From Microbacterium sp. APC 3901 (GTDB lineage: Bacteria; Actinomycetota; Actinomycetes; Actinomycetales; Microbacteriaceae), in assembly GCF_030407765.1 (NCBI RefSeq), contig NZ_JASDCU010000009.1, positions 62,001 to 126,000 on the forward strand: a stretch of 64,000 bases of DNA, written 5' to 3'. The position numbers and the translations under genes were made by a program. A model generated the notes under the pieces. The model was not told the DNA's origin, ran no database searches, and was given only the letters and a program-made list of their open reading frames with translations. Of the stretch, positions 54,646-64,000 are shown one piece after another (position 1 is the stretch's first letter; the number at the start of each line of letters is the position of its first letter).

Positions 54646-55979
54646 CGTGCGCTCGCCACCACGGGCGGCTTCGCCGCCAGCATCCGCTCGAGCGCGATGC
54701 GAGCGGGGTCGGCCACATCGGCCGTCACCGTGATCCGGTTCGGGGTGCGACCCGCGACGAGCTCTTCCAGCACCCAGGCGAGGTACCCGGGGTGGATGCG
54801 ATACATCGTCGAGCAGGGGCACACCACCGGGTCGAGACAGAAGATCTCGTGCTGCGGGAACTGCGCCGCGAGGCGGCGCACGAGGTTGATCTCGGTGCCG
54901 ATCGCGAACGTCGTCGGGGTGGTCGCCGCGGCGATCGCTCGGCGGATGTAATCGGTCGATCCCGCCTCATCGGCCGCGTCGACGACGGCCATGGGGCACT
55001 CCGGGTGCACGATCACGCGCACGCCGGGGTGCTCCGCCCGCGCCTGGTCGATCTGGTCGACGGTGAACCGACGGTGCACCGAGCAGAATCCGTGCCACAG
55101 GATCACTCGGGAGTCGATGAGCTCGGCCGCGGAAGAGCCGCCGAGCGCCTTGCGGGGGTTCCACATCGGCATCTGCTCGAGAGGCACGCCCATCGCCTTC
55201 GCGGTGTTGCGTCCGAGGTGCTGGTCGGGGAAGAACAGCACTCGTCGCCCGCGCTCGAAGGCCCACTCGAGCACGGTCTGCGCGTTCGACGAGGTGCAGA
55301 CGATGCCGCCGTGTCGGCCGACGAAGCCCTTGATGGCTGCGGAGGAGTTCATGTAGGTGACGGGGATGACCGGCACCAGACCGTCCTCGTCCTCCGCGTC
55401 GAGGTCGCCGAGCACATCGGCGAGCTGCTCCCAGCAGTCCTCGACCTGATCGATGTCCGCCATGTCGGCCATCGAGCACCCGGCCGCGAGGTTCGGCAGG
55501 ATCACCGCCTGATCAGGGCCGGAGAGCAGGTCGGCCGTCTCGGCCATGAAGTGCACGCCGCAGAACACGATCGCCTCGGCATCCGGTCGCTCCTTCGCGG
55601 CGGTCGCGAGCTGGAACGAGTCGCCCACGTAGTCGGCGTGCCGCACCACCTCTTCGCGCTGGTAGAAGTGTCCGAGGACGACGGCACGGTCGCCGAGCGT
55701 CGCCTTCGCCGCGCGGATGCGCTCGTCGAGGTCGTCCTCGCTCGCCTCGCGGTACTCGGCGGGGAGCTCTCCCTGCCGCGGCGCCCCGGTCGGGATGACG
55801 TCGCCCATCGACGAACCAGGGCCGTAGCCGGGGCGGGAATCGAAGTCCCAGGGACCCACGGCGAGATCGGTCGTGCATGTCGCATCTGTCGATGCTCCCG
55901 ACACGATCGACTGGATCGTGTGGTCGACGGAGGCGTCGATCGGCGGGACGGACGGCGTCGGAACGAAGGTGATGCTCAT
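54642..55979 (-). CDS. nadA: Quinolinate synthase
   Basis: 445 residues, longer N-terminus than the minimal family. Condenses iminoaspartate and DHAP; carries an oxygen-labile 4Fe-4S cluster. Cluster Cys residues are in VFCGVHFM, HPECPM and DPVVCPCSTM. HFYQREEVV and NSSAAIKG are active-site segments. It overlaps the Nudix regulator stop by four bases, completing a nrtR-nadA-nadB-nadC-desulfurase order. Confidence 0.96.
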   Translation of the reverse strand: MSITFVPTPSVPPIDASVDHTIQSIVSGASTDATCTTDLAVGPWDFDSRPGYGPGSSMGDVIPTGAPRQGELPAEYREASEDDLDERIRAAKATLGDRAVVLGHFYQREEVVRHADYVGDSFQLATAAKERPDAEAIVFCGVHFMAETADLLSGPDQAVILPNLAAGCSMADMADIDQVEDCWEQLADVLGDLDAEDEDGLVPVIPVTYMNSSAAIKGFVGRHGGIVCTSSNAQTVLEWAFERGRRVLFFPDQHLGRNTAKAMGVPLEQMPMWNPRKALGGSSAAELIDSRVILWHGFCSVHRRFTVDQIDQARAEHPGVRVIVHPECPMAVVDAADEAGSTDYIRRAIAAATTPTTFAIGTEINLVRRLAAQFPQHEIFCLDPVVCPCSTMYRIHPGYLAWVLEELVAGRTPNRITVTADVADPARIALERMLAAKPPVVASAR

Positions 55980-56692
55980 CGGGTGCTCGTCTCCTCTGGG
56001 CCGAGCGGGCCGCGATCGGCCAGTTCGACGTCGGTGTTGTATCGGTACAGGCGGGCGGGTCGGTGGCTGCCGGTGCGGAACCGGTCGGTGGGGAGGAGGT
56101 TGCCGGCGGACTCGACCTGACGGCGGAAGTTGGCCGGATCCAGGTGCTTGCCGAGGATCGCCTCGTATGCTTCGCGGAGGTCGGCGAGGGTGAACTCCGC
56201 AGGGAGGAACCCATGGGCGACGCGGCTGTACCCGACCTTGCTGCGCAGGCGCCAGAGGGCATAGTCGACGATCTTCCGGTGGTCGAAGGCGAGCGGCGGC
56301 AGGTCGCCGAGATCGAACCAGCGGACGTTCTCGGGAGCGAGACCGGATGCGCGATGCGCGGCGCTCTGCGCATCGACGTCGTCCTGCCGCAGCAGCGCCC
56401 AGTAGACGATCGACACCACGCGGGTGGGGGAGCGGTCGACGGCCCCGAATGCGTAGAGCTGCTCGAGGTAGCTGGGGGTGAGCCCCGTGGTCTCCGCGAG
56501 CGTTCGGGCGGCGGTGTCGACGGGGGATTCGGTCGGAGTCAGCCATCCACCGGGCAGAGCCCACTGGTCGGCGAACGGCTCCCGGGTGCGCAGCACCAGC
56601 GGCAACGCGAGCACCGCCGCGCCGTCGTCGGTGCGACGCAGCGTGAGGATCACGGTCGACACGGCGACATCGATGCCTCTGGTTTGAGTCAT
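55976..56692 (-). CDS. NrtR-like Nudix-domain transcriptional regulator of NAD synthesis
   Basis: 238 residues. The N-terminal Nudix domain has a degenerate Nudix box: GGWLTPTESPVDTAARTLAETTGL at about 48-71 keeps E55, R63 and E67, but the catalytic Glu positions of RExxEE are Thr64 and Thr68. The C-terminal half (about 145-238, PLAFDHRKIVDYALWRLRSKV, FTLADLREAYEAILG) is the NrtR DNA-binding winged helix. This combination predicts an ADP-ribose-sensing repressor, not a hydrolase. ATG at 56692 is preferred over a longer start at 56749. Confidence 0.88.
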   Translation of the reverse strand: MTQTRGIDVAVSTVILTLRRTDDGAAVLALPLVLRTREPFADQWALPGGWLTPTESPVDTAARTLAETTGLTPSYLEQLYAFGAVDRSPTRVVSIVYWALLRQDDVDAQSAAHRASGLAPENVRWFDLGDLPPLAFDHRKIVDYALWRLRSKVGYSRVAHGFLPAEFTLADLREAYEAILGKHLDPANFRRQVESAGNLLPTDRFRTGSHRPARLYRYNTDVELADRGPLGPEETSTR

Positions 56693-56718
56693 GGGTACCC
56701 TAACCTCCGAGGACGATC

Positions 56719-56742
56719 TTAGTGTCTTCGCGACCTTTAGTG
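56719..56742. promoter_or_regulatory. Two TTAGTG direct repeats, possible regulator sites
   Basis: TTAGTG at 56719-56724 and 56737-56742, 18 bases apart, just upstream of the Nudix regulator start. A regulator operator is possible; the exact site is not confirmed. Confidence 0.35.
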
Positions 56743-56803
56743 GGCGCATATGACGCCGCGACGCACGCGAGGCCGAAACGTTATATACCAGCGTTCCGGA
56801 GTC

Positions 56804-56832
56804 TTGTTGCCATGTTGGCTATTTGTTAGGTT
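56804..56832 (+). promoter_or_regulatory. Promoter of the ABC importer operon
   Basis: TTGTTG (56804-56809), 17-base spacer, TAGGTT (56827-56832). The -10 lies inside the inverted repeat at 56821-56847, so binding there would block RNA polymerase. Confidence 0.55.
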
Positions 56833-56847
56833 ACTGTCCTAACAAAT
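56821..56847. promoter_or_regulatory. Perfect inverted repeat, probable operator
   Basis: ATTTGTTAGG, seven-base spacer TTACTGT, CCTAACAAAT. It overlaps the -10 of the importer operon. Confidence 0.65.
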
Positions 56848-56937
56848 CCCTTTCGGGGGATCTGTCACGAGTCCCGCTCGGGGCTCGGCTCCATCCGGAG
56901 ATCCCTCCTGCAGTGCAGCACCGAGAGGAAATACAGA

Positions 56938-58629
56938 ATGATCCGTAACGGAAGGCGCAAGATCGCGCTCACCGCTGTGGCGGGGGCATCCGTCCTCGCC
57001 CTGGGTTTGACCGCCTGTGGCGCAGGCGGCGGCAACGAGGGGAGCGGCGGCGACGGCGACCGGGCTCTTCGTGTGTGGGCCGGCAGCCAGACCCCCATCA
57101 CCGCGAACTACAACCCGTTCGCCCCGACCGTGCTCCACGGCGCGCTCGGGCCGATCTACGAGCCGCTGTTCTTCTTCAACAAGACGGCCGATGCCGAACC
57201 GATCGGTCTGATCGGCGACTCGTTCGAGTACAACGAGGACGGCACGGCGATCACGATCACCATCAAGCCCGACCTCACATGGAGTGACGGAGAGCCGCTC
57301 ACTGCGGCCGATGTCGCGTTCTCGTTCTCCTACGAGGCGAACAACCCCGAGGGCAACGGTCTGGTCTCTGCCGAGGCGACGGACGACACGACGGTCGTGC
57401 TCACCTACACGACCGCGCAGTACACGACCGAGTTCCAGCGCCTCGGGTCGACCTACATCCTTCCCGAGCACGTCTGGTCGGAGGTCGCCGACTTCGCCAA
57501 CTTCGCCAACGAGGAGCCGGTCGGTTCCGGCGCCTACGTGGTCGACAAGACGACCAGCGAGTCGTACACGCTCGTCGCCAACGAGAACTTCCGCGACGCC
57601 GACGAGCTCGGAGTCAAGAAGGTCCAGTACATCGCGGTCGACAACAACCAGACCGCTCAGGACCTGCTCGCCGCGGGCAAGCTCGACTGGACGGGCATGT
57701 TCATCCCGAACCCGGACGACGTCACGGGCAACGGCGCGATCGAGTGGATCAACACCCCGCAGGACCCGACGGTGCTCTACACCTGCTCGAACGCCGAGCT
57801 CGGCTGCGCGGGTCCGCAGACCGATGTCGCGGTTCGCCAGGCGCTCAACGTCGCCATCGACCGTGCGGCGATCAAGGACAAGGCATTCGTCGGCCTGACC
57901 GGCGACATCTCGCCCACCTTCGCTCTCCTGCCGCGTGATGAGAAGTGGGTCGCGGACTCGGCCAACGAGGTCAGCCCCCAGGAGGCGGACGCCGCAGAGG
58001 CGGGCGAGATCCTCGAGGCTGCCGGCTACACCAAGGACGGCGACTACTACGCGAAGGACGGCGTGCCGCTCGAGCTCAGCCTGATCTCGGTCGACGGCTG
58101 GACAGACTACAACGACGCCGCGAAGCTGATCGCCGAGCAGGCCGAAGCAGCCGGCATCAAGGTCACGGCATCGACGGTGCAGTGGCAGGAGTTCTCCGAC
58201 GCCCGCCAGGGCGGCGACTTCCAGCTGATCGTCGGCGGGGTGATCGGCACGTCCGTGGCCGACCCATTCCAGATCTACCGCGACTGGTTCGGCGGCACGG
58301 CGGTCGAGTCCACCAGCCCGGTCGGCGCCGAGGTGCCTGCCGGCCGCTGGAACTTCAGCCGGTACAGCAACCCCGTGGTCGACACCGCCATCCAGTCGGC
58401 CATCAGCACGAACGATGAGGCCGAGAAGAAGGAGCTGTACGCCACGATCCAGACCGAGATCGTGCGCGACCTGCCCTACATCCCGCTCGTGATCAACGCG
58501 ACGCAGACCTTCTACAACACGAAGGACTTCACGGGGTGGCCGACCGAGGAGGACCTCTACGCCTTCCCGCCGTCCTGGGGAGCGATCGCAGCGGGCTACG
58601 TCCTGACGCAGCTCGAGCCGGTCAAGTAA
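56938..58629 (+). CDS. Family 5 solute-binding lipoprotein of an ABC importer
   Basis: 563 residues. Signal peptide with lipobox LTAC, lipidated at C27. SBP_bac_5 (cluster C) fold, with PIYEPLFFFNK, TWSDGEPLTAADVAFSF (about 114), and the C-terminal YIPLVINATQTFYNTKDF and GWPTEEDLYAFPPSW. The GWPTxxxxYA signature also occurs in oligosaccharide-binding members, so peptide or sugar substrates are both possible. GAGGAAA precedes the ATG. First gene of a five-gene operon. Confidence 0.94.
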   Translation: MIRNGRRKIALTAVAGASVLALGLTACGAGGGNEGSGGDGDRALRVWAGSQTPITANYNPFAPTVLHGALGPIYEPLFFFNKTADAEPIGLIGDSFEYNEDGTAITITIKPDLTWSDGEPLTAADVAFSFSYEANNPEGNGLVSAEATDDTTVVLTYTTAQYTTEFQRLGSTYILPEHVWSEVADFANFANEEPVGSGAYVVDKTTSESYTLVANENFRDADELGVKKVQYIAVDNNQTAQDLLAAGKLDWTGMFIPNPDDVTGNGAIEWINTPQDPTVLYTCSNAELGCAGPQTDVAVRQALNVAIDRAAIKDKAFVGLTGDISPTFALLPRDEKWVADSANEVSPQEADAAEAGEILEAAGYTKDGDYYAKDGVPLELSLISVDGWTDYNDAAKLIAEQAEAAGIKVTASTVQWQEFSDARQGGDFQLIVGGVIGTSVADPFQIYRDWFGGTAVESTSPVGAEVPAGRWNFSRYSNPVVDTAIQSAISTNDEAEKKELYATIQTEIVRDLPYIPLVINATQTFYNTKDFTGWPTEEDLYAFPPSWGAIAAGYVLTQLEPVK

Positions 58630-58667
58630 GCGAATGAGTCGGGGGAGCAGGAAGCAAGGTCAGTGAC

Positions 58668-59663
58668 ATGAAATTCTATGCACGAAGAATCGGGTTCTAC
58701 GCGTTCACGCTGTGGGCCGCGATCTCACTCAACTTCCTGCTTCCCCGGCTCATGCCGGGGAACCCGGCGGACATCATGATCGCCAAGATGCAGCGAGCGG
58801 GCGGCGAGGTCTCCGAGACCACGATCCGCAACATCAAGCTGCTTCTCGGCGGCGATGACTCTTCTCTCTGGGAGCAGTACATCGCTTACTGGGGTCGCAT
58901 GTTCCAGGGGGACCTGGGCATCTCCGTCACGAAATTCCCCGCGCCGGTGAGCGAGCTGATCGGCCAGGCGCTGCCCTGGACGCTCATCCTCGTCGGCACG
59001 GTGACGGTGATCTCCTTCATCCTCGGCGTCGCTCTCGGCGCCTGGGCGGGGTGGAAGCGCGGTACCTGGGTCGACCACCTGATCCCGGCGACCACCGTGC
59101 TGCAGTCGATCCCGTACTTCTGGATGGCGCTGCTCCTCGTCTCGGTGTTCGCGGTCGGACTCGGCTGGTTCCCCATCTTCGGCGGATACGACGTCTTCGA
59201 GTTCCCCGACGGACCTGAGCCGACCTGGGCGTTCTTCACGAATGCGCTCTCGCACGCACTGCTTCCCGCCCTGACGATCGTCATCTCGTCGGTCGGCGGC
59301 TGGATGTTCGGAATGCGCAACATGATGGTGCAGACCATGGCCGAGGACTACGTGCTCACGGCCGAGGCGAAGGGACTCCGTCCTCGTCGCATCATGACCA
59401 CCTATGCGGCCCGAAACGCCGCGATCCCCTCGATCGCAGGCTTCTCGATCACCCTGGGATTCGTCGTGGCCGGATCGATCGTCATGGAGCAGGTGTTCAC
59501 CTATCCGGGCATCGGCAAGCTGATGTTCCAGGCGGTCACGAACAACGACTACGCACTGATGCAGGGACTGTTCCTCGTCATCACCATCACGGTGCTCGCC
59601 GCCAACTTCATCATGGACCTCGTCTATGGCTTCATCGACCCGAGGGCTCGCCAGAATGTCTGA
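58668..59663 (+). CDS. ABC importer permease (DppB/OppB type)
   Basis: 331 residues, six transmembrane helices. The EAA-loop AEAKGLRPRRIMTTYAARNAA (about 232) and GSIVMEQVFTYPGIGKLM are typical of the DppB type. The N-terminal segment starts KFYARRIGFYAFTLWAAISLNFLLPRL. The following permease gene overlaps its end by eight bases. Confidence 0.95.
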   Translation: MKFYARRIGFYAFTLWAAISLNFLLPRLMPGNPADIMIAKMQRAGGEVSETTIRNIKLLLGGDDSSLWEQYIAYWGRMFQGDLGISVTKFPAPVSELIGQALPWTLILVGTVTVISFILGVALGAWAGWKRGTWVDHLIPATTVLQSIPYFWMALLLVSVFAVGLGWFPIFGGYDVFEFPDGPEPTWAFFTNALSHALLPALTIVISSVGGWMFGMRNMMVQTMAEDYVLTAEAKGLRPRRIMTTYAARNAAIPSIAGFSITLGFVVAGSIVMEQVFTYPGIGKLMFQAVTNNDYALMQGLFLVITITVLAANFIMDLVYGFIDPRARQNV

Positions 59664-60632
59664 CACCGAGAACGCAGTGCTGATCACGAAGGATCAGCCC
59701 ACGACCCAGCCCGCGAGCACCATCTCGCTGGCGACCCAGCGGGGGCGCAAGCGCCGCCGCGTGCTCCCGATCACCTCGCCGAAGTTCGTCGTCGGCGCTG
59801 TCATCGTCCTGTCGATCGTGCTCTTCGCGATCATCGCGCCGATCTTCTCGCAGAATCCGAGGAGCACCGACAACCCGGCCCTGCTCCCGCCGTCTCCGGA
59901 GCACTGGCTCGGAACCACCAAGCTCGGCAACGACATGTTCGCCCAGCTCGCGATCGGCGCGCAGGGGTCGCTCCTGGTCGGCGTCGTCGCCGGCGGCATC
60001 GCCATCATCCTGTCTCTTCTCTTCGGGGTTCTCGCCGGATACCTCGGCGGATGGCGTGAGGACGCGCTCGCACTGCTCACCAACGTCATGATCGTGATTC
60101 CCGGACTGCCGCTGGTCATGGTGATCGCATCGTTCGTCCCGGAGCGCAACTGGCAGCTCGTGGCCTTCGTGCTCGGCATCACGTCCTGGGCCGGCGCCGC
60201 CTACGTGCTGCGTCTGCAGACTCGTTCACTCCGGACCCGTGATTACGTCTATGCGTCGAAGGTCGCGGGCGAGAGGTCCTTCCGGGTGATCCTGGTCGAG
60301 ATCATGCCGAACCTGCTGCCGCTGCTCACCGCGCAGTTCCTGTTCGCGATCATCTTCGCGATCCTCGGCGAGGCCGGTCTCTCCTACCTCGGTCTCGGCC
60401 CCACTTCGTCGATCACATGGGGGACCATCCTCAACGATGCGCAGTCGGGCCAGGCGCTCGGCCGAGGCGCGTGGTGGTGGTTCGTCCCACCGGGAATCAT
60501 GATCGCTCTGCTCGGAGCGGGACTCGCACTCATCAACTTCGCGATCGACGAGGTCATCAACCCCAAGCTCCGCAACGCGCCGGATGCGGCACGCCGTGTG
60601 CGCAAGGCGGCCAAGACGAAGGGACTCGCCGC

Positions 60633-60636
<4 letters not shown>
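59656..60636 (+). CDS. ABC importer permease (DppC/OppC type)
   Basis: 326 residues. OppC_N-like N-terminal helix after a polar segment; the EAA loop is ASKVAGERSFRVILVEIMPN (about 198). GLGPTSSITWGTILNDAQSG is the family's C-terminal mark. ATG at 59656 overlaps the previous stop; an upstream GTG at 59626 is less likely. Confidence 0.95.
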
Positions 60637-61492
<856 letters not shown>

Positions 61493-61496
<4 letters not shown>

Positions 61497-62329
61497 GCAC
61501 TCACACCCTCGAGGCACGCAACCTGGTGAAGGACTTCACGCGGCGATCCGGCCTCAAGACGTCGGTCCTGCACGCCGTCAAGGACGTCTCGTTCACGATC
61601 GAGGCGGGAAAGACGGTCGCCCTCGTCGGCGAATCCGGGTCGGGCAAGTCGACCATCGCCAGGATGCTGATGAAGCTCGAGACGCCGTCGAGCGGACAGA
61701 TCCTGCTCGACGGCAAGGATTCGGGCATGCGGGGCCGCGCCGTGGAGGCGTACCGCTCGCAGGTGCAGATGGTCTTCCAGGATCCGTTCGCCTCGCTGAA
61801 CCCGTTCCACACGATCGTCCATCACCTCGAGCGCCCGATCAGACTGCATCATCCGAAGCTCTCGAGCGCCCAGGTACGGGCGCGCGCCATCGAGCTGCTC
61901 GAGCGCGTGCGGCTGTCACCCGGCGAGAGCTTCGCCGAACGCCGCCCGCATGAGCTTTCGGGCGGCCAACGACAGCGTGTCGCGATCGCGCGGGCGCTGG
62001 CGCCGGGCGCGCGATTCATCGTCGCGGATGAGCCGGTCTCGATGCTCGACGTGTCGATCCGTCTGGGGGTGCTGAACCTGCTCGCCGATCTGCAGCGGGA
62101 GGAGAACCTGGGGGTGCTCTACATCACGCACGACCTCGCCACCGCCCGCCACTTCAGCGACGAGATCATGGTGCTCTACAAGGGCGATGTCGTCGAGCGC
62201 GGCCCCGCCGACGACGTCATCCTCAATCCGCAGCACGAGTACACGAAGACGCTTCTGGGCGCCGCGCCCGAACCCGAGAATCTCGGACGACTGCGCGACG
62301 AAGTCAGAGCCGAACTGGCAGGCCGCTGA
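61493..62329 (+). CDS. ABC importer ATPase (DppF/OppF type)
   Basis: 278 residues. Walker A GESGSGKST (about 46), signature LSGGQRQR (about 156), Walker B FIVADEPVSMLD. Start codon overlaps the preceding gene (ATGA), so all five importer genes are tightly coupled. A strong terminator follows. Confidence 0.95.
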
Positions 62330-62346
62330 CGGCATCCTCGCCCTGC

Positions 62347-62396
62347 GCGCTCTCCCGTGTCCGTCCGTTCGACGGCCACGGGAGAGCGCGGCTTTC
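62347..62396 (+). terminator. Terminator of the ABC importer operon
   Basis: A perfect 13-base stem (62347-62359 with 62377-62389) followed by GCTTTCT. Confidence 0.85.
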
Positions 62397-62425
62397 TGAG
62401 GCCTGTGCCGATGACATCGACCAGC

Positions 62426-62431
62426 TAGACT
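62426..62431 (+). promoter_or_regulatory. -10 box (TAGACT) before the glycine riboswitch
   Basis: TAGACT about 20 bases before the first aptamer; -35 not clear. Confidence 0.45.
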
Positions 62432-62451
62432 GAGGCCACAACTGAAGACAG

Positions 62452-62660
62452 GCCGAATGACCCACGCGGGAGAGCCCCGGCGAACGCAGCCGGGCACCGA
62501 AGGAGCAAGCCTCCCCGCCAATCTCTCAGGTACGCGTACCGCGCGGTTCCGGCCACTCTGAAAAGCGATAACGAGCGAAGTTTTAGCGCTCGGGCTCCGC
62601 CGACGGTGAAAGCCCAGTCTCTGGGCGAAGCTCTCAGGCCCATGACAGAGGGGGAGTTCC
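62452..62660 (+). promoter_or_regulatory. Tandem glycine riboswitch upstream of gcvT
   Basis: Aptamer 1 has GGGAGAG, GCACCGAAGGAGCAA and AATCTCTCAGG, the standard glycine-riboswitch core. Aptamer 2 (about 62570-62660) has GACGGTGAAAGCCC and AAGCTCTCAGGCCCATGACAGAGG. Tandem aptamers before gcv genes are the classic glycine-activated arrangement. Confidence 0.92.
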
Positions 62661-62706
62661 CAGGAGCAGCGTCGCTGCTCCGCCCGACCCAGCCCGGGAG
62701 AACTCC
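62653..62706 (+). promoter_or_regulatory. Possible expression platform that can hide the gcvT ribosome-binding site
   Basis: GGAGTTCCC (62653-62661) can pair with GGGAGAACTCC (62696-62706), which contains the ribosome-binding site GGGAG. A nested hairpin (62663-62670 with 62674-62681) sits between. This suggests translational control. Confidence 0.5.
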
Positions 62707-63891
62707 ATGTCCGACCCTCGCTACACTCCTCTGCGTGATCGCCACGAAGCGCTCGGCGCGTCGTTCACCGACTTCGGCGGATGGCAGATGCCGGTGCGAT
62801 ACACGTCCGATCTCGCCGAGCACCATGCCGTGCGTCAGGCTGCAGGCATCTTCGACATCTCCCACATGGCGGAGTTCCTCGTCACCGGCGACTTCGCCGG
62901 GGACTTCCTCGACTATTCGCTCGCGGGCCGACTGTCGGCAATGTCGGTGGGCAAGGCGAAGTACTCGCTGATGCTGGCCGAGGACGGCGGGATCATCGAC
63001 GATGTCATCGTCTACCGGCTCGCGCAGGACCGCTTCCTCGTGATCGCGAACGCAGGCAACCGCGGCTTCGTCGACTCGGCATTCGCCTCACGGGTGCGCT
63101 CGTTCCCGTCGCGGATCGAGCGCGAGATGCCCGCCCGTGCCGAGGGCGAGGACCGCAGCTTCGCCGGATTCATCGGAGACAGAGGAGTCGACGTCGAGGA
63201 CGTCTCAGACGAGTACGCTCTGCTCGCCGTGCAGGGGCCGGCTTCCGAGGCGATCCTGTCGTCCACGACGGGCATCTCCGACCTCGGCACCCCGTGGGGC
63301 GAGCAGAAGTACTACGCGTGGGCCGACGCGACGTTCCTCGGCGCGCCCCTGCTCCTCGCACGCACCGGGTACACCGGCGAAGACGGATTCGAACTGCTCG
63401 TGCGAGTCGCCGATGCGCCCGCCCTGTGGGACGCACTCGTAGAGGCGGGCCAGGAGCACGGGCTCGTCCCCGCGGGTCTCGCGGCGCGCGACACCCTGCG
63501 GCTCGAGGCCGGCATGCCCCTCTACGGTCACGAGCTCTCGCGCGAGACGAAGCCGTCGCAGGCAGGGCTCGGCCGGGTCGTCATCTCCGACAAAGACGAC
63601 TTCATCGGCAAGGGAGCGGTGGATGCCGCATCCGATGCTCCCGTGCTCGTCGGTCTCGTCGCCGAGGGCAAGCGCGCGGGAAGAGCAGGGTACTCGGTGG
63701 TCGACGCAGACGGTGTCGTCCTCGGTGAGATCACGAGTGGTGCCCTCAGCCCGACACTCGGTCATCCGATCGCGATGGCCTACGTCGCCCCTTCTTCCGC
63801 TGCGGCGGGAACCGCAGTATTCCTTGATGTGCGGGGAACCAGGATCCCCGCGACCGTGACCGCCCTGCCTTTCTACCGGAGGATGAAATGA
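62707..63891 (+). CDS. gcvT: Glycine cleavage system T protein (aminomethyltransferase)
   Basis: 394 residues. Transfers the aminomethyl-derived one-carbon unit from lipoyl-GcvH to tetrahydrofolate. Motifs include [11 protein letters not shown] at the start, [35 protein letters not shown] and the C-terminal ARAGYSVV region. The ATG overlaps no other gene and lies six bases after the riboswitch-embedded ribosome-binding site. The stop overlaps gcvH. Confidence 0.97.
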   Translation: MSDPRYTPLRDRHEALGASFTDFGGWQMPVRYTSDLAEHHAVRQAAGIFDISHMAEFLVTGDFAGDFLDYSLAGRLSAMSVGKAKYSLMLAEDGGIIDDVIVYRLAQDRFLVIANAGNRGFVDSAFASRVRSFPSRIEREMPARAEGEDRSFAGFIGDRGVDVEDVSDEYALLAVQGPASEAILSSTTGISDLGTPWGEQKYYAWADATFLGAPLLLARTGYTGEDGFELLVRVADAPALWDALVEAGQEHGLVPAGLAARDTLRLEAGMPLYGHELSRETKPSQAGLGRVVISDKDDFIGKGAVDAASDAPVLVGLVAEGKRAGRAGYSVVDADGVVLGEITSGALSPTLGHPIAMAYVAPSSAAAGTAVFLDVRGTRIPATVTALPFYRRMK

Positions 63892-64000
63892 CCGATCTCA
63901 ACGCACTCAGCTATACCGACGAGCACGAGTGGATCGCCGCTGACGGCGATGCCGTGACGATCGGCATCACCGACTATGCGGCCGACAAGCTCGGCGACGT
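63888..64000 (+). CDS. gcvH: Glycine cleavage system H protein (3' end outside window)
   Basis: The first 37 residues are seen ([34 protein letters not shown]), matching the N-terminal strand region of lipoyl carrier GcvH. The lipoyl Lys lies beyond the window. The ATG overlaps the gcvT stop (ATGA). Confidence 0.95.
   Translation, partial: MTDLNALSYTDEHEWIAADGDAVTIGITDYAADKLGD

Noticed and set aside
54642..56564. A longer nadA frame extending upstream
   Set aside because: The extension lies inside the Nudix regulator gene and is Arg/Pro-rich; the ATG at 55979 overlaps that gene's stop in the usual coupled way.
56821..56847. Considered an iron-responsive DtxR/IdeR box
   Set aside because: TTAGG and CCTAA are separated by seven bases, not the nine of the 19-base consensus, so only a generic operator is claimed.

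Overview
The window reads as a chromosomal segment of a high-GC actinobacterium, most likely Microbacteriaceae and probably Microbacterium or a close relative. The signs are strong G/C bias in third codon positions, many actinobacterial DUF families (DUF501, DUF4307, DUF4245, DUF6264-like, DUF6328-like), frequent GTG starts, many 1-4 base stop/start overlaps, and repeated TANNNT-N6-start arrangements typical of leaderless transcription. The assignment rests on recognised protein families and gene order, not on a database search.

Layout. 1-5750: end of an FtsB/DivIC gene, DUF501, a mycosin-like subtilase, type II NADH dehydrogenase, then a probable yybP-ykoY (Mn2+) riboswitch ahead of a protein of unknown function and a DedA protein, and a short-variable-loop tRNA with a UAA anticodon. 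6077-9350: a PLP aldolase/deaminase-like gene overlapping an aldonolactone oxidase, then LemA. 9374-19461: YcaQ-like glycosylase, AI-2E family permease, threonine deaminase, GreA, a hemolysin III protein, an isoprenyl transferase, PhoH, and an AbiEi/DUF559-like gene bracketed by two related palindromes. 19484-23789: the fumC, carbonic anhydrase, DUF4245, xseB, xseA run on the minus strand. 23844-33173: ispH, an IclR regulator, class II fructose-bisphosphate aldolase, GlpX, RmuC, a DnaQ-like exonuclease, a methyltransferase and YchF.

33155-34620 looks like a decayed integrated element. A 17-base direct repeat includes the 3' end of ychF, a frameshifted tyrosine-integrase remnant sits just inside it, and two small membrane-protein ORFs of lower GC follow. 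35053-49348 is a mixed accessory and housekeeping stretch. It holds a condensation-domain/GNAT fusion, an AlaDH/PNT dehydrogenase, an alpha/beta-hydrolase without its nucleophile beside a cysteine hydrolase, an ABC-F protein, a LysR helix-turn-helix-only protein, a cysteine-less HesB-like protein, Dps, an acyltransferase, a 47-residue Cys-containing peptide, an MFS exporter and an ABC exporter.

49356-56692 (minus strand) is a tightly overlapped NAD de novo operon: an NrtR-like Nudix regulator, nadA, nadB, nadC and a cysteine desulfurase that probably builds the NadA cluster, followed by a glycosyltransferase and an SDR. 56938-62329 is a complete five-gene peptide/oligosaccharide ABC importer. 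Its probable -10 box lies inside a perfect 10-base inverted repeat. 62452 to the end is a tandem glycine riboswitch, with the gcvT ribosome-binding site inside a possible sequestering stem, followed by gcvT and the start of gcvH.
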